From Vibrio alfacsensis (GTDB lineage Bacteria; Pseudomonadota; Gammaproteobacteria; Enterobacterales; Vibrionaceae): a stretch of DNA of 64,000 bases. Both the position numbers and the translations under genes were made by a program. Of this stretch, positions 51,741-61,801 are shown piece by piece. Location: the NCBI RefSeq assembly GCF_003544875.1, contig NZ_CP032093.1, forward strand, positions 2,108,001 through 2,172,000. The letters are read 5' to 3'. The notes beneath the pieces are model-generated. The model did no database searches. It worked only from the letters and a program-made list of their open reading frames with translations, and was not told the DNA's origin. Position 1 is the stretch's first letter. Each line of letters begins with the position of its first letter.

Positions 51741-51801
51741 GCTCAAGTTATCGGTACGATACAAGCGTCATTCCGTTTAGCTTCCAATAACTTGAGCTTT
51801 T
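51741..51801 (+). terminator. Long-range inverted repeat after chaN
   Basis: Arms GCTCAAGTTAT and ATAACTTGAGC are perfect 11-bp complements 35 bases apart, and TTTTC follows. It may be a terminator with a large loop. Confidence 0.4.
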
Positions 51802-51955
51802 CAGGCCTATTTTTTGCTTATATTCACTTTCGAAAAACATCGGCAATGTTTCGCCATCGAATTAATTAAAGAGATTTCATAAATAGCCGATATAAAACAA
51901 CTGCTTTTTACCCACACTCAACAACCATGAGTGCATTGCACAGACGAGGTGACAA

Positions 51956-52333
51956 ATGACTCCTGTAGGAAGCAAACCGGTCCAAACTTATGCAGCCCTA
52001 TCTAACCAAGTGGATAAAACAAAAGCCACGACTTCCAGTGAGCTAACATCCACCAATGTAGAAGCGTCAGCGTTAAAAGCTGAGCAAAATAAAGTGACCC
52101 TATCCGCAGAGGGAAAGGCACTTCTAGCAGCCCTTGAGCAAATTGATCACGAAAGCAAAAAAATAGAAGCCGAGAATAAAACGGTTAGCGAAAAAGTAGA
52201 ATCTTTTGCCCACGGTGCACTGGGAATGGATCATCCTGATACCATCGACGAGGAAGAGGACAGTTCTTACTCTGCTGGCCAATACCTGTCCGCAGCTATG
52301 ACCGTTGGAGGCATTCTACTGGCACTTGTTTGA
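51956..52333 (+). CDS. Small Vibrio protein of unknown function with hydrophobic C-terminus
   Basis: A 125-residue protein, Thr/Ser/Lys-rich at the start, then a helical segment (LSAEGKALLAALEQIDHESKKIEAENK), then an acidic stretch (DTIDEEEDSS) and a short hydrophobic tail (YLSAAMTVGGILLALV). No known domain recognised. The C-terminal hydrophobic segment could be a membrane anchor. AGGTGA precedes the ATG. Flanked by unrelated genes. Confidence 0.7.
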   Translation: MTPVGSKPVQTYAALSNQVDKTKATTSSELTSTNVEASALKAEQNKVTLSAEGKALLAALEQIDHESKKIEAENKTVSEKVESFAHGALGMDHPDTIDEEEDSSYSAGQYLSAAMTVGGILLALV

Positions 52334-52450
52334 AAATCGTGTTGCATAAGTTCAAACAAGGCCTTCTTTCGTTACGACAATCATATTCATTTGAACCATT
52401 TTCTCACCTAAGTCCATAATGATTAACTATTCATTAACGGACGATGAACT

Positions 52451-54349
52451 GTGAAAAATGCATTTTCTCTGATAGACAAACCCACTTTTTTTGGCGCTAT
52501 CGCGCTTCTCCTTTCTATTGTTTTTCCTCTAATTTTGTTTCCTGCCGAAGGCGCTGAATGGATTGCCGTTGCAAAAACATTCATGACTGACAAGCTGGGT
52601 TTCCTCTATTTAGCTCTTGGCCTTGCGGCATTCATCTTTATGATCTACGTCGTATTCAGTGACATGGGCCAAATCAAACTTGGCGATCCTGATGAAAAGC
52701 CTGAGTTTGCAACCTCATCTTGGGCAGCCATGTTGTTCTGTGGCGGCATCGGTGCAAGTATTCTTTACTGGGGTTGTATTGAGTGGGCATACTACTATCA
52801 ATCGCCGCCTTTTCAGCTTGAGCCAGGAAGTGAAGAAGCCGTGCGTTGGGCGGCCACTTACGGCTTATTCCACTGGGGGCCAATCGCATGGTCAATCTAC
52901 TTAATTCCTGCTCTGCCGATCGCTTACTTCTTCTATGTTCGTAAGCAGCCAGTCCTTAAAGTATCAAGCGCATTGATGCCTGTACTTGGCGAATCTCGTA
53001 GCAAAGGCGCGGCCGGTAAAGTTGTTGACGTATTGTTTATTTTTGGTCTACTTGGCGGTGCGGCCACTAGTTTGGGCTTGGCTGCGCCACTGATTGGAGA
53101 GGGTCTACATCACTTATTCGGCCTGCCTAAAAACACATTCAGCCAAGTATTGGTTCTGCTGATTTGTACCGCTATCTTTGCTTACTCTTCTTACGCTGGT
53201 ATGGAGAAAGGCATCAAAGTACTGAGTAATATCAACTTCTGGGGTGCAATGGGACTGCTAGCGTTTGTATTAGTTGCAGGCCCGAGCATCTTCATGTTGG
53301 AAACAGGTTTAGACTCGATTGGTCGTATGCTTTCCAACTTCTTTGTGATGGCAACATGGGCGGAACCATTTGGCGGCTATGGCAGCTTTGACGACACGCA
53401 CTTCCCTCAAGATTGGACCATCTTCTACTGGGCATGGTGGCTGGTATTTGCTCCAAGTATGGGCTTATTTGTGGCTCGTATTTCCCGTGGTCGTACAATC
53501 AAGCAAATGGTTGCGGGTTCAATCTTTTTTGGTTCACTCGGCTGTTTCCTATTCTTCATGATTTTGGGTAACTACGGTCTATCACTTCAGCTTTCCGGAG
53601 AACTCGACGTTGTAGGCATCCTGAATGCAGAGGGCGCTACAACCGCTATCTTCGCCATGTTAGATGCTCTACCAATGAGTACGCTTGTGATCGCCGTATT
53701 TACCGTGCTTTGTATCATTTTCACCGCAACGACGTTTGACTCAATTTCATACATCCTCGCCTCTGTGGTGCAAAATAATGTGACGGAAGAACCAATGCGT
53801 TGGAACCGCATGTTCTGGGCATTTACTCTGTCATTCTTACCAACGGTGTTGTTGTTCATGGGTGGGTTAAGCACACTACAAACGGCGGCAATCGTAGGCG
53901 GGTTACCACTGTTGGGTATTTCTGTGATGCTGATGATTTCTGCAGTACGTGCGACTTCACTAGACATCAAACATCAAGAAGACTACGTAGAGCCAACCAT
54001 TAATATCGAAGAACTACCGGATATTGACCCGTGGTCAAGCGAGGGTATGGCAATGGCTAAGTTCGAACGTGCTCGTGATGCAGCACAAGAAGCCGCGGAA
54101 GACGAACGTCTCGCGCTTTCTGAATTACTGAAAATGCGTAAAAAAATCCGCGCGTTCGCTCTTGAACATAGTGACGACAACGATTTTGCTGATCACCATT
54201 TGCCACAAGAAATGCAAGATGAATTGCAACGCCTTGTTGATAATGTGGTGAAAGCGAAAGAGAGAAAACTCGAACTGTCCGATACTGCCCAACAGTCTCG
54301 TATCGAGTTTAATCAACTCGTGGCCCAAAGTGCTGCTCTTGCAGTTTAA
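52451..54349 (+). CDS. BCCT-family betaine/choline/carnitine-type transporter
   Basis: A 632-residue sodium- or proton-coupled carrier with twelve helices. Family signatures are ILYWGCIEWAYYYQSPP, the ATYGLFHWGPIAWSIYLIP region and IFYWAWWLVFAPSMGLFVARISRGRT. An extra hydrophilic C-terminal tail of about 110 residues is rich in Glu/Lys/Ala and likely helical, which resembles the regulatory tails of osmosensing BCCT carriers. GTG start at 52451. Compatible-solute uptake would suit a marine bacterium; the exact solute is unknown. Confidence 0.9.
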   Translation: MKNAFSLIDKPTFFGAIALLLSIVFPLILFPAEGAEWIAVAKTFMTDKLGFLYLALGLAAFIFMIYVVFSDMGQIKLGDPDEKPEFATSSWAAMLFCGGIGASILYWGCIEWAYYYQSPPFQLEPGSEEAVRWAATYGLFHWGPIAWSIYLIPALPIAYFFYVRKQPVLKVSSALMPVLGESRSKGAAGKVVDVLFIFGLLGGAATSLGLAAPLIGEGLHHLFGLPKNTFSQVLVLLICTAIFAYSSYAGMEKGIKVLSNINFWGAMGLLAFVLVAGPSIFMLETGLDSIGRMLSNFFVMATWAEPFGGYGSFDDTHFPQDWTIFYWAWWLVFAPSMGLFVARISRGRTIKQMVAGSIFFGSLGCFLFFMILGNYGLSLQLSGELDVVGILNAEGATTAIFAMLDALPMSTLVIAVFTVLCIIFTATTFDSISYILASVVQNNVTEEPMRWNRMFWAFTLSFLPTVLLFMGGLSTLQTAAIVGGLPLLGISVMLMISAVRATSLDIKHQEDYVEPTINIEELPDIDPWSSEGMAMAKFERARDAAQEAAEDERLALSELLKMRKKIRAFALEHSDDNDFADHHLPQEMQDELQRLVDNVVKAKERKLELSDTAQQSRIEFNQLVAQSAALAV

Positions 54350-54383
54350 CTTTAGCTCATGAACTTCCACTCCTAAATCTAAT

Positions 54384-54410
54384 CAAAGCCCACTTCGGTG
54401 GGCTTTCTTA
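54384..54410 (+). terminator. Terminator after the BCCT gene
   Basis: AAAGCCCAC TTCG GTGGGCTTT followed by CTTATT. Confidence 0.85.
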
Positions 54411-54634
54411 TTGCTAGCCAATCAGTCTTTTCGATCCGACCAAGCACCACTCTGCCCTGTTCCTGTTCCTGTTCCTGTTCCTGTTCCTGTTCCAAAACGA
54501 GCTTAGTCAAACCTTATTAATCATCAAGGTCCTTTCTTCTCTTAGGCATATTAAGGGGAATGCGTTCTATCCAGTTTGGAAAACTCACTTGAGATTATTA
54601 GGGTCTGTTTATATCCCCATATATGAGAAACAAC
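54411..54634. other. Intergenic region between convergent BCCT and RND genes
   Basis: Contains the hexanucleotide repeat at 54456-54493 and otherwise nothing recognised. Confidence 0.5.
54456..54493. repeat. Hexanucleotide tandem repeat (CCTGTT)x6
   Basis: Six perfect copies plus two bases, in non-coding sequence. A VNTR-type marker candidate. Confidence 0.92.
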
Positions 54635-54672
54635 AAAAAAAAGCACCGAGCCACTTACGTGGTCGGTGCTTA
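54635..54672 (-). terminator. Terminator after the RND pump gene
   Basis: AAGCACCGAGCCAC TTAC GTGGTCGGTGCTT stem with T8 on the minus strand. Confidence 0.88.
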
Positions 54673-54705
54673 GGTTTCGTTATTGAGGTTTAGTCGATTG
54701 ATATT

Positions 54706-57700
54706 TTACGGGTGAGCAATTCGCCCTTTAGTGTCATGACTTAACGCTTTATTCAATTCCGCTTCTACATGACCAGGAGCGCGAGTATTCGCCGAGATCA
54801 AACGATACATAGCCGGAATAACGAACAACGTAACCAAGGTAGCAAAGCCCATTCCAAAGAAGATAACCGTACCCACTGCAACACGGCTTTCATATCCCGC
54901 ACCAGTGGAGACAATCAAAGGAATCGCGCCTGCCAGAGTAGTAAATGCCGTCATCATGATTGGTCTTAAACGACGCGCCGCAGCATCAATGATTGCTTTT
55001 TCGAACTCAATACCACGATCACGCAATTGGTTCGCAAATTCAACAATCAATATGCCGTTTTTCGTTACCATACCAATCAACATTATCATGCCGATCTGGC
55101 TGTAAATGTTCATCCCTTGGCTCATGACCACAAGCCCTAAGAAGCCGCCAAATACGCCCATCGGCACGGTAAACATCACAACAAGTGGGTTCACAAAACT
55201 TTCAAACTGAGCCGCCAGCACAAGGTATGCAACAAGCAACGCTAGAGCAAACACAACAGCAACACTCGCTTGGTTCTCTTTAAAGTCTTTAGACTCGCCC
55301 GAGTAACTCACCGAAATATCACCCGGTAGATTGTCTATCGCTTGTTGATCTAAGAAATCTAAGGCTTCACCTAATGTGTAACCGTCTGACAGATTCGCTT
55401 TGATCGTAATGGACTTCTGCTTGTTGTAATGCGATAGGCGAATGGATGCCGCGACTTCCTCGATGTGAGTTACCGAATCCAACGTTACCAATTCACCGCT
55501 ATTGGTGCGCAGATAGATTTGGCTTAAATCTTCCGCATTACTGAAACTGTGCTCATCACCACGCAAATAAACATCGTACTCTTCACCACGTTCTACGTAG
55601 GTTGTTTCACTCTTACCACCCAGCATGATTTCTAAGGTATCGGAGATCTCTTGAACACTCACACCTAGTTCAGCAGCTCGTCGCTTATCTACCGTCACCA
55701 ATAACTCTGGTGTTTTTTCGGAATAATCAATTTCCGCACCTTCCATCATTGGGGACTCTTCCGCTTTGTTCTTCAACAATTCAGCCCACGTTAGCAACTC
55801 TTCATAATCAGAACCACCCAAAACAAATTGAACTGGTTCACTTGAGCCGCCTCGGAAACCCGGCATAAACGGGAATACACGTACATCTGGAATACCTGCC
55901 AGTGATTTACGCACTTGATTCAAGGCATCTTGAGCGGTCACATTACGTTCGTTCCAGTCATCCAGAATCATAATAACGAAACCAGTTTGGTCGCCTGCTT
56001 GACCACCAAACGCTGGCGTTTGAATACTGAATGATTTCAAGAACCCTTGACCAAGCAAAGGCATCAAGCGGTCTTCGACAATATCCATGTTCGCCGACAT
56101 GCGATTATATGAGGTTGCATCAGCACCACGAACAAACGCAAAGATAACGCCACGGTCTTCTTGTGGCGTCAACTGAGCTGGCACTTGGTTCATTAACACG
56201 TAGCTACCGCCCATACACGCCAAAATAACCAGCGGTGCACCCCAACGTAACTTAAGTGCGCCTTTCAGGGCTTTTCGATAACCAGTTTCTAAATGTGAAA
56301 ACAGCTTATCAACGGCCTGATTAAAGCGATTTGGCTTCACATTCGCTTTAAGGATCTTACTGCCAAGTACTGGCGTTAACGTCAATGCGATCAAAGAAGA
56401 AAAGATCACTGACATCGCCAATAATACCGAGAACTCGGTAAATAGCAGTCCGACCATACCATCCATAAAGGAGATTGGCAGGAATACCATCACAAGCACC
56501 AACGTCGTTGCTATAACCGCAAACCCTACTTCTCTGGTCCCTTTATAGGCAGCAAGCAGAGGGGACTCACCTCGTTCGATATGATGGAATATGTTTTCTA
56601 CAACAACGATCGCATCATCAACCACCAAGCCGATAGAAAGAATCAGTGCCATTAGCGTGATCAAGTTGATAGAAAAGCCAAAGTAATACGCCGCAATAAA
56701 TGACGAAATCAGCGAGACTGGTACCGTAACGGCTGGGATTAAGGTCGCGCGCGCTTGACCAATAAAGATATACAGAACGAGAATAACCAAGCCACCCGTG
56801 ACAAATAGGGTGCTATATACTTCTTCTATTGAGCGTTCGATAAACACCGTCGCGTCGTAATCAATCGCGAGGCGTGTACCCTCTGGTAAAAATTGTTGGA
56901 TTTTATCCACTTCGCTGCGCACAGACTTAGCAACTTGCAGTGGGTTGGCATCCGATTGAGGAACCACCCCCAAACTGATATTAACGATGCCATCACTCTT
57001 AAAGGTAGAGTTTTCGTTCTCCGCGCCAATAAACACATCCGCGACATCTTTTAAATAGATAGGGGTGTTATCACTCGCGCGCTTCACAACCAAATATTGA
57101 AAATCTTCCGGTGTATTATATGTACGAGCAGTACGCACAGACATCACGGTTGAGTCATTACGCACCTCACCACCAGGACTTTCTAGATTCTCTTTGCGCA
57201 GTGAAGAGGTAATATCCGACGCAGTCACTGAACGGCCCGCCATCAGGTCTGGCTTGAGCTTCACATACATAACTTTGTACAAACCACCAGACAGATCAAT
57301 GGAGCTTACCCCAGAGATCAAGCTAAAGCGGTCCATCAGCACTCGCTCAGCATAATCAGTCAACTGTGTCCGGTCCATTTCAGACGAGCTCAAGTTTATG
57401 TATAGCGAGGCTTCGCCCGAACCGTTGTTTTTAAACACCACAGGATCGTCAGCTTCATCTGGCAAGGATCGCTGAGCACGAGCCACTGCATCACGAACAT
57501 CACTCACACCCGTGTTTAGGTCATACCCCAATTCAAAGGTGATGGTAATACGCGACATGCTGTTACGTGTGGTTGAGCTGATTTCATCAATCCCACTGAT
57601 ACCAGAAAGCTGATCTTCCAGCACGGAGGTAATTTGGCTTTCAATAATGGTCGCCGATGCCCCTTCATAGCGCGTGCTGATCGAAACCACTGGGCTTTCG

Positions 57701-57819
57701 ATGTCAGGCATTTCACGTACGGCAAGTTTAGTAAATGAAACAAAACCAAACACACAGAGCAGCAAACTCAATACTAACGCCGCAACAGGACGTTTTACTG
57801 AAACATCAGAGAGCAACAT
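54706..57819 (-). CDS. RND-family efflux pump, inner-membrane subunit
   Basis: A 1037-residue resistance-nodulation-division transporter with twelve helices in two repeats and two large periplasmic loops. Proton-relay aspartates lie in LSIGLVVDDAIVVVENIFHH. It starts MLLSDVSVKRPVAALVLSLL, typical of the AcrB/MexF-like HAE1 group; relatives include the Vibrio Vex/Vme pumps. Substrates (drugs, bile, detergents) are unknown. Its ATG overlaps the stop of the adaptor gene (TAATG). No outer-membrane channel gene is adjacent, so it presumably uses TolC. Confidence 0.93.
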   Translation of the reverse strand: MLLSDVSVKRPVAALVLSLLLCVFGFVSFTKLAVREMPDIESPVVSISTRYEGASATIIESQITSVLEDQLSGISGIDEISSTTRNSMSRITITFELGYDLNTGVSDVRDAVARAQRSLPDEADDPVVFKNNGSGEASLYINLSSSEMDRTQLTDYAERVLMDRFSLISGVSSIDLSGGLYKVMYVKLKPDLMAGRSVTASDITSSLRKENLESPGGEVRNDSTVMSVRTARTYNTPEDFQYLVVKRASDNTPIYLKDVADVFIGAENENSTFKSDGIVNISLGVVPQSDANPLQVAKSVRSEVDKIQQFLPEGTRLAIDYDATVFIERSIEEVYSTLFVTGGLVILVLYIFIGQARATLIPAVTVPVSLISSFIAAYYFGFSINLITLMALILSIGLVVDDAIVVVENIFHHIERGESPLLAAYKGTREVGFAVIATTLVLVMVFLPISFMDGMVGLLFTEFSVLLAMSVIFSSLIALTLTPVLGSKILKANVKPNRFNQAVDKLFSHLETGYRKALKGALKLRWGAPLVILACMGGSYVLMNQVPAQLTPQEDRGVIFAFVRGADATSYNRMSANMDIVEDRLMPLLGQGFLKSFSIQTPAFGGQAGDQTGFVIMILDDWNERNVTAQDALNQVRKSLAGIPDVRVFPFMPGFRGGSSEPVQFVLGGSDYEELLTWAELLKNKAEESPMMEGAEIDYSEKTPELLVTVDKRRAAELGVSVQEISDTLEIMLGGKSETTYVERGEEYDVYLRGDEHSFSNAEDLSQIYLRTNSGELVTLDSVTHIEEVAASIRLSHYNKQKSITIKANLSDGYTLGEALDFLDQQAIDNLPGDISVSYSGESKDFKENQASVAVVFALALLVAYLVLAAQFESFVNPLVVMFTVPMGVFGGFLGLVVMSQGMNIYSQIGMIMLIGMVTKNGILIVEFANQLRDRGIEFEKAIIDAAARRLRPIMMTAFTTLAGAIPLIVSTGAGYESRVAVGTVIFFGMGFATLVTLFVIPAMYRLISANTRAPGHVEAELNKALSHDTKGRIAHP

Positions 57820-58898
57820 TAGTTCACGTCCTTAGCTGCTTGATTTTTCGAGCTCTTTTCCTCAGCTTTTACTGGTGCCGTGATTTCTTTAACTTGAACG
57901 CCATCACGCATGTTCACGATACCTTGAACCACAATTTTGTTACCAATCTCAACGCCAGATTCAATCACGACCTCATTACCCACTCGCGCACCTAGGCGAA
58001 CTTCTTGACGCGTTGCCTTGTTGTTTTCATCAACCACATAAACAAAACGTTTGGTGCCTGAATACTCCAAGGCTTGCACCGGAATAATTGGCGCTTCAAT
58101 AGCAGGAAATGCCAGAGACGCATTCATCAACATGCCTGGTTTTAGATGATTTTCAGGATTATCGAATTGAATACGAACACGCAAGTTCAATGTTTCTGCA
58201 TTAATACGAGTATCGATGCCTTTCACTTTGCCGATAAAAACTTGCTGGTTCCAAGCGCTAGTCGTAGCGTGCACTTCCATACCAACAGAAAGCATCGAAA
58301 GGTAGCGTTCGGGCACTTGCAGATCCAACTCCATGACAGACAAGTCGTCCAGAGTCAGCAGTTCTGAGCCTGCACTCACCATCTTGCCTCGGCTAAAGTC
58401 AATGAAACCAACAGTACCAGCAAAAGGGGCGCTAATATGAAGATCCGATAGGTTGGCTTTTGCTGCATCAAGACGGGCTTCACCGATCTCAACTCGGGCT
58501 TTTTGCGCATCAATTTCAGTCTGTGTAATCGCATTACGCTTTACCAAACGCTGAAACTCTTTCAATTTACGCAACTCGTCTTTTAAGTAAGCGTTGGCTT
58601 CTACTAATGCAGCTTGCGCTTTTTCGTCATTCAGTTGAATCAACAACTGCCCTTGTAAGACGTTCTGGTTAGCACTCACCGAGATTTGCTTAACCTTACC
58701 AGACACTTCAGAAGCGACAATCACGGATTCTGCCGCTTCTAACTTACCAACAAGAGATAAAGATTGGTTGATTTCGTGTACTTCTACTTGCTCTGTCACA
58801 ACCGTAACAGCAGATGGACCTCGCTGTGCCGCAACTGCCATTGGTGATGACATTAAAATAGAAAGCGTTAAAACAGATAAAGTGGCTCTCATACTCAT
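57819..58898 (-). CDS. RND efflux periplasmic adaptor (membrane fusion protein)
   Basis: A 359-residue adaptor with a signal peptide (LSVLTLSILMSSPMAVAA). Lipoyl/barrel-sandwich halves (SEVSGKVKQISVSANQNVLQ, LHISAPFAGTVGFIDFSRGK) flank a coiled-coil hairpin, followed by beta-barrel and membrane-proximal domains. It links the RND subunit to TolC-type channels. It is translationally coupled to the pump gene downstream. No local regulator gene is seen. Confidence 0.92.
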   Translation of the reverse strand: MSMRATLSVLTLSILMSSPMAVAAQRGPSAVTVVTEQVEVHEINQSLSLVGKLEAAESVIVASEVSGKVKQISVSANQNVLQGQLLIQLNDEKAQAALVEANAYLKDELRKLKEFQRLVKRNAITQTEIDAQKARVEIGEARLDAAKANLSDLHISAPFAGTVGFIDFSRGKMVSAGSELLTLDDLSVMELDLQVPERYLSMLSVGMEVHATTSAWNQQVFIGKVKGIDTRINAETLNLRVRIQFDNPENHLKPGMLMNASLAFPAIEAPIIPVQALEYSGTKRFVYVVDENNKATRQEVRLGARVGNEVVIESGVEIGNKIVVQGIVNMRDGVQVKEITAPVKAEEKSSKNQAAKDVN

Positions 58899-59104
58899 AA
58901 TTTGAAGTCAATTAGGTCTATGTCATTAAATTGATGCCAGTTTATCAGCTCATATCGTCAGTAACGTCAAGGAGTGTAAATTCGAACAAATAGTTATCGA
59001 CGAGAAACTTGGTGACAAATTGCTCGCTGCCAAGACAAAATGGTGAGTTTCTATCATCTTTGCCCAAAAAGGCAGCATTCGGCGTAAAAACACAAGAAAA
59101 ACGC
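58899..59104. other. Divergent region between adaptor and tRNA-Tyr array
   Basis: About 200 bp; presumably holds the efflux operon promoter. Nothing more specific can be shown. Confidence 0.4.
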
Positions 59105-59132
59105 TTTACAGCTTGGTCGAGTTTGCTATGAT
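59105..59132 (+). promoter_or_regulatory. Promoter of the tRNA-Tyr array
   Basis: TTTACA, 16-bp spacer, TATGAT, followed by a GC-rich discriminator (TCGCTCCGC) typical of growth-rate-controlled tRNA promoters. Confidence 0.7.
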
Positions 59133-59202
59133 TCGCTCCGCACTTGAGAGTTGTGTTGGGAAAACAGCTTTTAAGCATGCTCTAGAAGCATGAAAACACC
59201 CT

Positions 59203-59287
<85 letters not shown>

Positions 59288-59382
59288 TATTTCTTCTTGT
59301 GACTTTGTCGTGAGAAATTGCTTGAAAAGCGCGTTGGGAAAACACTTTTTAAGTTTGCTCTGTGAAGCATAAAAAATACCCT

Positions 59383-59465
<83 letters not shown>

Positions 59466-59557
59466 TATTCTTCTTATGACTTTGTCGTGAGAAATTGCTT
59501 GAAAAGCGCGTTGGGAAAACACTTTTAAGTTTGCTCTGTGAAGCATAAAAATACCCT

Positions 59558-59640
<83 letters not shown>

Positions 59641-59732
59641 TATTCTTCTTATGATTTTGTCGTAAGAAATTGCTTGAAAAGCGCGTTGGGAAAACACTTT
59701 TAAGTTTGCTCTGTGAAGCATAAAAATACCCT

Positions 59733-59817
59733 GGAGGGGTTCCTGAGTGGCCAAAGGAGCAGACTGTAAATCTGCCGGCTCCGCCTTCTGATGGTTCGAA
59801 TCCGTCCCCCTCCACCA
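59733..59817 (+). tRNA. tRNA-Tyr (GTA), copy 4
   Basis: The most divergent copy: TCCTGAG instead of TCCCGAG in the D arm, one G fewer in AAAGGAGC, and one extra T in the variable arm. Anticodon and acceptor are intact. Confidence 0.85.
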
Positions 59818-59911
59818 TATTCTTCTTATGACTTTGTCGTGAGAAATTGCTTAAAAAGCGCGTTGGGAAAACACTTTTTAAGTTTGCTCTATGAAGCATA
59901 AAAAATACCCT

Positions 59912-59996
<85 letters not shown>

Positions 59997-60088
59997 TATT
60001 CTTCTTATGACTTTGTCGTGAGAAATTGCTTGAAAAGCGCGTTGGGAAAACACTTTTAAGTTTGCTCTATGAAGCATAAAAATACCCT

Positions 60089-60172
<84 letters not shown>

Positions 60173-60180
60173 TATTAAGA

Positions 60181-60207
60181 AGCCAGCTCATCGAGCTGGC
60201 TTTTTTC
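60181..60207 (+). terminator. Terminator of the tRNA-Tyr array
   Basis: AGCCAGCTC ATC GAGCTGGCT followed by T6. Confidence 0.9.
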
Positions 60208-60626
60208 GTTCTGTGCACCTAACTTTTCAAACCACGCTTGTGGACCTTTCTCCAGACCTTTGTTATTTGCCACAGATATAATCCTTTCCTTTCTTGTTCA
60301 CTTAATATTCCCCCCGTACCTTTAATACCCTGCTACCTTTCATATAAAGAGCTCTCTCAATAAGACAGTGAGAATCAAGCAAAGCAATACTCAATTCAAA
60401 AACGCCAAAGTGATCAAGGAAATACCAAATAAATTAAGTACTTTGAGTTGGCGTAGGAAAATGCTTCAGAACAAAGTGAAAACTATCAATAAATCACTAT
60501 TTACTATCATTGTTCTTAATCCTGATACCAATTCGAATACAGGATGCTATAGAAGTTGTGATAAATGACTTGAACAAGCCATTGAGCAAAAGAGTGTTCA
60601 AAGGTTGTTTAGATTAGTACAGATAC
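60208..60626. other. Intergenic region without recognised gene
   Basis: About 420 bp. A 66-codon plus-strand frame at 60368-60568 has no ribosome-binding site or homology and is not credited. Confidence 0.5.
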
Positions 60627-60655
60627 AAAAATCCCGCTAGTAAGCGGGATTTTAT
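60627..60655 (-). terminator. Terminator after the Tim44-like gene
   Basis: AAAATCCCGCT AGTA AGCGGGATTTT between the Tim44-like gene and the tRNA array. Confidence 0.85.
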
Positions 60656-60682
60656 TAAGACTAAATTGAACGCTGTCGGTGA

Positions 60683-61555
60683 TTAACCTTGAATACCAAC
60701 AATCAACCATGGCGCATTTGGCACGGTTAGATCTCGTTCTAGGTGCCAGATATCTTCGATTTCTTCTTCGATACCTTCTTGTGCATCACGGTAACGACCA
60801 CTGAACTGTAAGCTTAATTGTGCTTTGCTCGCATCGTAGTCTGCACGTACGATCTCTGCATCAACATACATCACATCAGTGTGCTGTTCACCATCTAGCT
60901 TCGCACGTTCTGCTTTCAAGTCTTCAAACAGGCTTGGAGATACATATTCTTCGATAGTGTTCAGCTGGTTATGGTTCCACGCACCTTGCAAGATTCGGTA
61001 GTGCTCACGAGAGCCATTGATGAATGCTGCTTGATCAAAACCTGGTGGGTAATTATGTGGGATATCAGTTTGTGAACCGAAACCACCAAAACCACCCGCA
61101 TTTGTGTTTGGCTGCTGCTCAAAGTTTTGCATGTTTGGTTGCTCAAACTTAGACGCATTGCCGCCAAATGCAGGCTGCTGACGATGCTGATTCATACTGC
61201 CTTGCTTGGCGCCAAGCATACCGCGCATCAGTTTGAAGATAACGAAAGCAATCAAACCGATGATAAGAATATCCATAAATTGGATACCTTCGAACGCACC
61301 ACCAAAGAATGCGGCCAATAGACCACCAGCAAGAAGACCACCAAGTAAACCACCCATCAAGCCCTTTTTACTTGATGATTTAGCACCTTGTTCTTTACCA
61401 ATGGTATTTGTGTTTTGCTGCTGCTGTTTAGGAGCAGGCGCCGTTTTGTAACTCTTACCAAACGATTTACCACCACCGAATTTCTTCGCTTCCGCGATCG
61501 GCGTAACGGCGACAGTAAACATCAGTAAAGCAACAATCGAAAATAAACGTTTCAT
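60683..61555 (-). CDS. Tim44-like domain membrane protein
   Basis: A 290-residue protein. A signal-like N-terminal helix (LFSIVALLMFTVAVTPIAEA) is followed by a Gly/Gln/Lys-rich linker, a glycine-rich segment (GLMGGLLGGLLAGGLLAAFFGG) with a second helix (MDILIIGLIAFVIFKLM), and a C-terminal Tim44-like domain (DQAAFINGSREHYRILQGAW). The bacterial family is of unknown function; the fold resembles the matrix-side anchor of mitochondrial import motors. ATG at 61555 is chosen (MKRLFSIVALL); an extra 12 codons upstream are unlikely. Confidence 0.85.
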   Translation of the reverse strand: MKRLFSIVALLMFTVAVTPIAEAKKFGGGKSFGKSYKTAPAPKQQQQNTNTIGKEQGAKSSSKKGLMGGLLGGLLAGGLLAAFFGGAFEGIQFMDILIIGLIAFVIFKLMRGMLGAKQGSMNQHRQQPAFGGNASKFEQPNMQNFEQQPNTNAGGFGGFGSQTDIPHNYPPGFDQAAFINGSREHYRILQGAWNHNQLNTIEEYVSPSLFEDLKAERAKLDGEQHTDVMYVDAEIVRADYDASKAQLSLQFSGRYRDAQEGIEEEIEDIWHLERDLTVPNAPWLIVGIQG

Positions 61556-61769
61556 CGTTATCCTTAGTGTTGACGATAAGTGTCTCAGCATTCAGTTCAC
61601 TCATAAAGAATAGATGAACTCATGCTAAAGATGAACATGTTGGCATCATACCCCCGATGGCGGAACAATGAAACAATCCAAATAAGAAGACATGTATCAG
61701 AATATTGCCAAAGCCTTACACATCTCACTACCCTACCTTATTGACGCATATTCCGTAGCTGTCTATCAT

Positions 61770-61786
61770 ATTGAACGATGTTCAAT
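61770..61786. promoter_or_regulatory. Palindromic operator upstream of the TetR gene
   Basis: ATTGAAC GAT GTTCAAT, a perfect 7-3-7 inverted repeat 16 bp before the regulator's ATG. It is well placed for autoregulation. Confidence 0.55.
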
Positions 61787-61801
61787 AAGTTGTTTTAGAT
61801 T

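Noticed and set aside
60368..60568. 66-codon plus-strand frame downstream of the tRNA array
   Set aside because: No Shine-Dalgarno sequence, low-complexity Lys/Asn-rich composition, no homology recognised.
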